NCBI GenBank assembly: GCA_017625465.1
Contig: JAGAKS010000016.1
Span: forward strand, 1-64,000
Direction: 5' to 3'
Source: Clostridia bacterium
Lineage (GTDB): Bacteria; Bacillota; Clostridia; TANB77; CAG-508
Length of the DNA: 64,000 bases
Positions 60,060 to 64,000 of this stretch are shown piece by piece; positions within the stretch are counted from its first letter, which is position 1, and every line of letters starts with the position of its first letter. Below the pieces are notes generated by a model. That model was not told the origin of the DNA, searched no databases, and saw nothing but the letters and a program-made list of their open reading frames with translations. The position numbers were made by a program, and so were the translations under genes.

Positions 60060-61700
60060 TTAATAATTTGAATAGAAATTATCTCCAACAAAATGATATT
60101 CTATTGATTTTAAATCATCTAAAAATTGAGAATATCTTGTTGCATAGGCTATGCTTTTATCATTTGATATTTGATAATAATTTTTATAAACTTGCTCTAC
60201 ATTATCTATAAGCACATCACCATTAGCATTTATGATAGAAAAATTCATTTTAGCAAAACCATAATCATTAAATTCAATATCATCTTCTAAATTTGCAACA
60301 ATGTACAAACCATAATTTGCCAAATATGGATCTAAAACATCATACTCGTTTTCTATTACTTTATTATAATCTTTATCTATAATTTTATATTTATTATTTA
60401 TTGTTTTTACAATATAACGTTCTTTATCTTTAGAAACATATATATTTCTATATGCCTCAGATTGCATCTCACCATTGCTATCTATAAAATATACTGTTTT
60501 ATCATTATAATTTTTTATTAATATTTTATCATCAAAAAAATCTAAAATTTGAGCTTTACCAGTCATTGAAGTTTTTTTACCATAATTTGTAAACCAACCT
60601 TGTTCTCTATTTGAAAGATCATAAAAAGGAATAGTTCCATTACTAAATAGATATAAATAATGTTCATCATAAGCTAAATTGTTAGCATCCAATTTTATTC
60701 TTATATCTAAATTATCTTTTTTGGCAAGTTCATATTTATCACCTAGACCCAAACTAGACTTTGTAATTATAACATCATATTCATCATTGTAATCATATCT
60801 ATAAGTATACTCTGTATCAAAATCCTCTACATATACAGGTGCTCTCGTTATGTTGCTAGTTACATAAGGCACCTCCGTTTCCATCTCAGTACCTTGTCCT
60901 AAAATTTGCTTATAAACATTTTCTAATTCTTGCATTTTAGCCGCATAATTATCATCTGAAGATTCTGTTCTATACGACATAACCAATCTTTCATTTTTTA
61001 ATATAATTTGTGAGCTTCCATCTATGCAAACTAATGCAATATCAAATATTTTGTTATATTGAACTATTTTAACAAAAGGGCTTGCATAATCATATTTAAA
61101 ATCTATTACTACATCTCCATTTTGATTTATATATCCGTATTTTCCGTCCTTTTTTACATTGATGTATATATCATCTATTCCAAGCTCTGTAATATATTTA
61201 AAGAAAGTGGACTTGAATTCTGTTTCATTTTCATTTTCTTTATCTTTTATATAATTTCCAACTTGTTTATAACTTAAACTAAATGCCATAAGCAGAACTA
61301 TTGCTGTCATTACTAATACTGCCACAGAAATAGCTGTCGTACTATCTATTTCAACTAAATTTTCTTTAAGACTATTAAAAACAATTATAATACCAGCAAG
61401 TATTGTAAAACTAGCAATAGCAGGTTGTTTTATAAAAATGAAACTTATAACAAAAAGAGCAAGCATATATCCAGTTTTAAAAGTATTATCTTTAATGTGG
61501 TTATAATACTGAATAAGATTTATTGCAAACACAATAGCTAAAACACCATATATTGCAAATAATATTATTCTTGTAACTGAATATTCTTGTACTGTAAGTA
61601 GTGTTTGGTCTTGTGGAACATTAAGTGTATAAACTAAAATTAATACACCAAAAAGTATGTCTAAAAAACCTATACATAAGTTTACAATTTTACCTCTCAT
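60060..61700 (-). CDS. Polytopic membrane protein with extracellular WG-repeat domain
   Basis: A 546-residue protein. Residues 1-155 hold five to six membrane helices, arranged like a small four-to-six-helix membrane domain. Residues about 175-546 are a beta-rich domain with WG-type repeats (NVKKDGKYGYINQNGDVVID, IVKTINNKYKIIDKDYNKVI, FSIINANGDVLIDNVEQVYK), which form beta-propeller-like surfaces and probably bind something outside. No closer family recognised. It is 18 bases from the nadD-like gene and may be in the metG-tmk operon as its last gene. Confidence 0.72.
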   Translation of the reverse strand: MRGKIVNLCIGFLDILFGVLILVYTLNVPQDQTLLTVQEYSVTRIILFAIYGVLAIVFAINLIQYYNHIKDNTFKTGYMLALFVISFIFIKQPAIASFTILAGIIIVFNSLKENLVEIDSTTAISVAVLVMTAIVLLMAFSLSYKQVGNYIKDKENENETEFKSTFFKYITELGIDDIYINVKKDGKYGYINQNGDVVIDFKYDYASPFVKIVQYNKIFDIALVCIDGSSQIILKNERLVMSYRTESSDDNYAAKMQELENVYKQILGQGTEMETEVPYVTSNITRAPVYVEDFDTEYTYRYDYNDEYDVIITKSSLGLGDKYELAKKDNLDIRIKLDANNLAYDEHYLYLFSNGTIPFYDLSNREQGWFTNYGKKTSMTGKAQILDFFDDKILIKNYNDKTVYFIDSNGEMQSEAYRNIYVSKDKERYIVKTINNKYKIIDKDYNKVIENEYDVLDPYLANYGLYIVANLEDDIEFNDYGFAKMNFSIINANGDVLIDNVEQVYKNYYQISNDKSIAYATRYSQFLDDLKSIEYHFVGDNFYSNY

Positions 61701-61718
61701 AATTCTCCTTTGCTATAC

Positions 61719-62222
61719 TTATTGGTATAGCTTATTTTCAAAAATGTATTGTTCAACATCCTTATAAATAAATTGACTTACATCTTCATTATTTTTAATT
61801 TTTTCTCTTACTCTACTAGAACTTATATCGTCTTCTCTATTTAAAACAATATATTTATAATTTTTTAATAATTCCTCTGAGTCTTTCCAAAATTTAATAT
61901 TTTCAAAATTGTCAGAACCCATAATAAAATAATTATCGCTTTGATTAAATTCTTTCTCAATAATTCGAAATGTATCTATTGCTTTTAAATCTTTTTGGCT
62001 ATCAATTGAAATATTTAAAATATCCATCTTTTCTTTCATAGCAATTTTTAACATATTAACTCTATGAAAAGCAGGAATTAGATTTTCTTTTTTATATAGA
62101 TCTCCCATTGGTACAAAATATACCATATCTAAATTCTTATCTTTAATCGTTTTTTCAATTAATTCTATATGAGCAATAGTTGGAGGATTAAAACATCCTC
62201 CAAAAAAACCAAATCTTTTCAC
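61719..62222 (-). CDS. NadD-like nucleotidyltransferase (second copy, short)
   Basis: A 167-residue protein of the nicotinate-nucleotide adenylyltransferase fold: GFFGGCFNPPTIAHIELIEK (nucleotide-binding; His of the GxxxPPTxxH pattern present), FVPMGDLYKKENLIPAFHRV, IMGSDNFENIKFWKDSEE and the C-terminal SSSRVREKIKNNEDVSQFI. It is shorter than the nadD at 53.6 kb (202 residues) and quite diverged from it. It could be a true second NadD or act on another nucleotide. Its ATG overlaps the tmk stop. Confidence 0.82.
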   Translation of the reverse strand: MKRFGFFGGCFNPPTIAHIELIEKTIKDKNLDMVYFVPMGDLYKKENLIPAFHRVNMLKIAMKEKMDILNISIDSQKDLKAIDTFRIIEKEFNQSDNYFIMGSDNFENIKFWKDSEELLKNYKYIVLNREDDISSSRVREKIKNNEDVSQFIYKDVEQYIFENKLYQ

Positions 62223-62899
62223 TATTTATTTAAAACCTTCTTTACCTCGTTATAAATTTCTTCATGAATATCTTCTCTTGTTCTTATACTTCCATCTTTT
62301 ACGCAAGATACTTCATACCAGCCATATTGTTTCGCAACACTGCAAGCTGCATTATAACTATCTATTAAATGAGACTTGTCTCTCTCGTGAATATCCTTAA
62401 CTTCTGTATGAGAAAACTTATTTTCTCTGCCTTCCATAAGCTTCATAGTTTGCTCTGGTGGCATATTCAAGAAAAATACTTTTGTTGGCTTTGGAAGTCC
62501 ATATATATTAAATTCTAAATCAAAAAGCCATGAAATAAATTTTTCACGTTCTGCTTTGTCTGAAATTTTTCCAGCTTGATGAACCATGTTGGCAGTAGTA
62601 TATCTATCTGCAAGAATGATTCCACCATCATTATAATATTTTTCTAAATCTTTTTTAAAAGTAGCATATCTATCTGCTGCATAAAAAGTTGAAGCTATAT
62701 AAGGACTAACATCTTTTGCATTTTCTCCAAACTCACCAGATAAATACATTTTTACTAAACTAGAAGATGGACTATCATAATTTGGAAAAGAAACTGTTTT
62801 ATAATCTATTCCATCTTTTGAAAGTCTTTCTTTTAATTTTTCAAATTGTGTTTGTTTTCCACTTCCATCTGTTCCATCTATAACGAATAAACTTCCCAT
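62222..62899 (-). CDS. tmk: Thymidylate kinase (dTMP kinase)
   Basis: A 225-residue P-loop kinase that makes dTDP from dTMP. P-loop FVIDGTDGSGKQTQFEKL, substrate site SFPNYDSPSSSLVKMYLSG, DRY in ILADRYTTANMVHQAGKI, lid region with basic residues. Between metG (13 bases upstream) and the nadD-like gene. Confidence 0.92.
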   Translation of the reverse strand: MGSLFVIDGTDGSGKQTQFEKLKERLSKDGIDYKTVSFPNYDSPSSSLVKMYLSGEFGENAKDVSPYIASTFYAADRYATFKKDLEKYYNDGGIILADRYTTANMVHQAGKISDKAEREKFISWLFDLEFNIYGLPKPTKVFFLNMPPEQTMKLMEGRENKFSHTEVKDIHERDKSHLIDSYNAACSVAKQYGWYEVSCVKDGSIRTREDIHEEIYNEVKKVLNK

Positions 62900-62912
62900 A
62901 TTTCACTCCACT

Positions 62913-63998
62913 CTAAGCTTTCATTGTTTCTTTAATAAATTCTACTTCAACCTCAGTATCTAATCTCATAAATAAAGGTTCGCCTTTTTCAATAACTGTT
63001 AAGCCATTTTCAATTGCATTATTTTCTTTTAATGTATCCCATTTTCTTGCATCTTCATTTATTCCTAATTGTGTAAATATTTTTTCAGCACTTTGAGGAA
63101 TGAATGGTATTAATAATATAGCAATTTTTCTTAGATTTTCAACTAAATGAAACATAACTGCTTTTAAACGCTCTGTTTTTTCTTCTTTTGCCAAAATCCA
63201 TGGCATAGTTTCATCAATATATTTATTAGTTCTAGAAATAATTTTCCAAATACTAGATAATGCATTACTGATGTAAAGTTCGTCCATATTTTTTTCAAAT
63301 TTCGCAATTTGTTCGTCAGTAAATTTCATTAATTCAGCATCTTGTTCATTTTCTTCAAACTCTGTGTATACTTTTCCGCCAAAATATTTATTAACCATTC
63401 CAATAGTTCTATTTAAAAGATTTCCTAAATCATTACATAAATCATAATTGTATTTATCAACAAAGTCTTCTGGTGTAAATATACTATCAGTAGCATATTG
63501 CATAGTTTTTAACAAGTAATATTTTAAAGCATCTAAACCATATCTATCAATTAATGTTTCTGGATAAATAACATTTCCTTTAGATTTAGACATTTTTCCA
63601 TCTTTCATAACTAACCAGCTATGTGCATATATTTTTTTTGGCATTTCTAATCCTAAAGCTTTTAAGAAAATAGGCCAATAAATTCCGTGAAATCTTATTA
63701 TTTCTTTTCCTACTATATGAACATCTGCTGGCCAAAATTTTTTAAATAAAGAATCATCTTCTGTCATATAGCCTAACGCACTAATATAGTTAGTTAAAGC
63801 ATCAACCCAAACATATAAAACATGTTTAGGGTCATTTTTCATTTTAATTCCCCAGTCAAAAGTAGTTCTGCTTATACATAAATCTTCTAATCCTGGTTTT
63901 ATAAAATTATTAAAAATTTCTTTTTTTCTAGATTCTGGAACAATAAAATCCGGATTTTCATCATAAAATTCTTCAAGCCAACTTTGATATTTTTTCAT
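62913..63998 (-). CDS. metG: Methionyl-tRNA synthetase, C-terminal part (cut by window edge)
   Basis: 361 residues to the right edge; the N-terminal third lies outside. KMSKS loop in VMKDGKMSKSKGNVIYPE, DWGIKMKNDPKHVLYVWVDAL and the anticodon-binding helices (DKYNYDLCNDLGNLLNRTI, WILAKEEKTERLKAVMFHLV) are clear. The protein ends with PLFMRLDTEVEVEFIKETMKA, so the C-terminal tRNA-binding (EMAP/OB) domain found in many Firmicutes MetG is absent, with tmk starting 13 bases later. Confidence 0.94.
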   Translation of the reverse strand: MKKYQSWLEEFYDENPDFIVPESRKKEIFNNFIKPGLEDLCISRTTFDWGIKMKNDPKHVLYVWVDALTNYISALGYMTEDDSLFKKFWPADVHIVGKEIIRFHGIYWPIFLKALGLEMPKKIYAHSWLVMKDGKMSKSKGNVIYPETLIDRYGLDALKYYLLKTMQYATDSIFTPEDFVDKYNYDLCNDLGNLLNRTIGMVNKYFGGKVYTEFEENEQDAELMKFTDEQIAKFEKNMDELYISNALSSIWKIISRTNKYIDETMPWILAKEEKTERLKAVMFHLVENLRKIAILLIPFIPQSAEKIFTQLGINEDARKWDTLKENNAIENGLTVIEKGEPLFMRLDTEVEVEFIKETMKA

Positions 63999-64000
63999 GT

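Overview
The window is very AT-rich (about 30 % GC by eye), gene-dense DNA, mostly with leftward genes. It looks like the chromosome of an endospore-forming, Gram-positive member of the Clostridia. Supporting this are sporulation genes (yabP, yabQ, spoVM, a ytvI-like gene, a dacF-like gene), S-layer-homology (SLH) surface proteins, a FASII/acc cluster of Firmicutes type, strong GGAGG ribosome binding sites, frequent GTG/TTG starts and sigma-A promoters with 17-bp spacers. I cannot name a species. Both edges cut genes: rho on the left and metG on the right. I found no rRNA, tRNA, CRISPR, insertion sequence, integrase or phage gene.

Layout. 0-3 kb: start of rho, divIC-yabQ-yabP, aspartokinase, and a tiny Cys protein. 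3-10.7 kb: a polysaccharide operon (DUF4422 protein, GT2, Wzy/EpsG-like polymerase, pyruvyl transferase, Wzx flippase, UDP-galactopyranose mutase) that runs into prfB, behind a consensus promoter with a 16-bp palindrome over its -35 box. 10.8-30 kb: an envelope region holding three SLH proteins, a MacAB-like exporter with two adaptor proteins, an OmpR/VanS-type two-component system, a large GH5 surface enzyme and two near-identical tcdA copies. 30-34 kb: a copper operon (csoR-copZ-copA) overlapping an alpha/beta hydrolase gene. 34.4-40 kb: secA and membrane proteins. 40-49 kb: fabH-fabD-fabG-fabF-accB-fabZ-accC-accD-accA-fabI. 49-54.5 kb: dacF, two small surface proteins, an NAD salvage operon (nadD-nadE-pncB), rpmE. 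54.6-64 kb: a PstS-like/DUF3298-like pair, rpmB, spoVM, smpB, fba, a DUF1540 protein, a WG-repeat membrane protein, a second nadD-like gene, tmk, metG.

How the parts may work together. The two-component system is followed by an exporter operon. The same tandem 11-bp direct repeat (TTTAAYNTTTA-like) lies in front of both the regulator gene and the exporter operon, so the regulator probably controls itself and the exporter. The exporter operon leads into SLH-anchored surface proteins. SLH domains usually hold on to pyruvylated wall polymers, and the adjacent polysaccharide operon encodes a pyruvyl transferase; the two could be functionally linked, but this is inference. The exporter ATPase and the first adaptor each carry a single-base frameshift, and between the third SLH gene and tcdA there is a scar made from the 3' ends of an adaptor gene and an SLH gene. 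The region has therefore been duplicated and partly decayed, or contains assembly errors.

The least expected items are the repeat boxes, the duplicated tcdA and its scar, the very short genes (SpoVM with a 52-residue membrane partner, and a 38-codon flavodoxin-like remnant with intact promoter and terminator), and the exporter region as a candidate surface-protein system.
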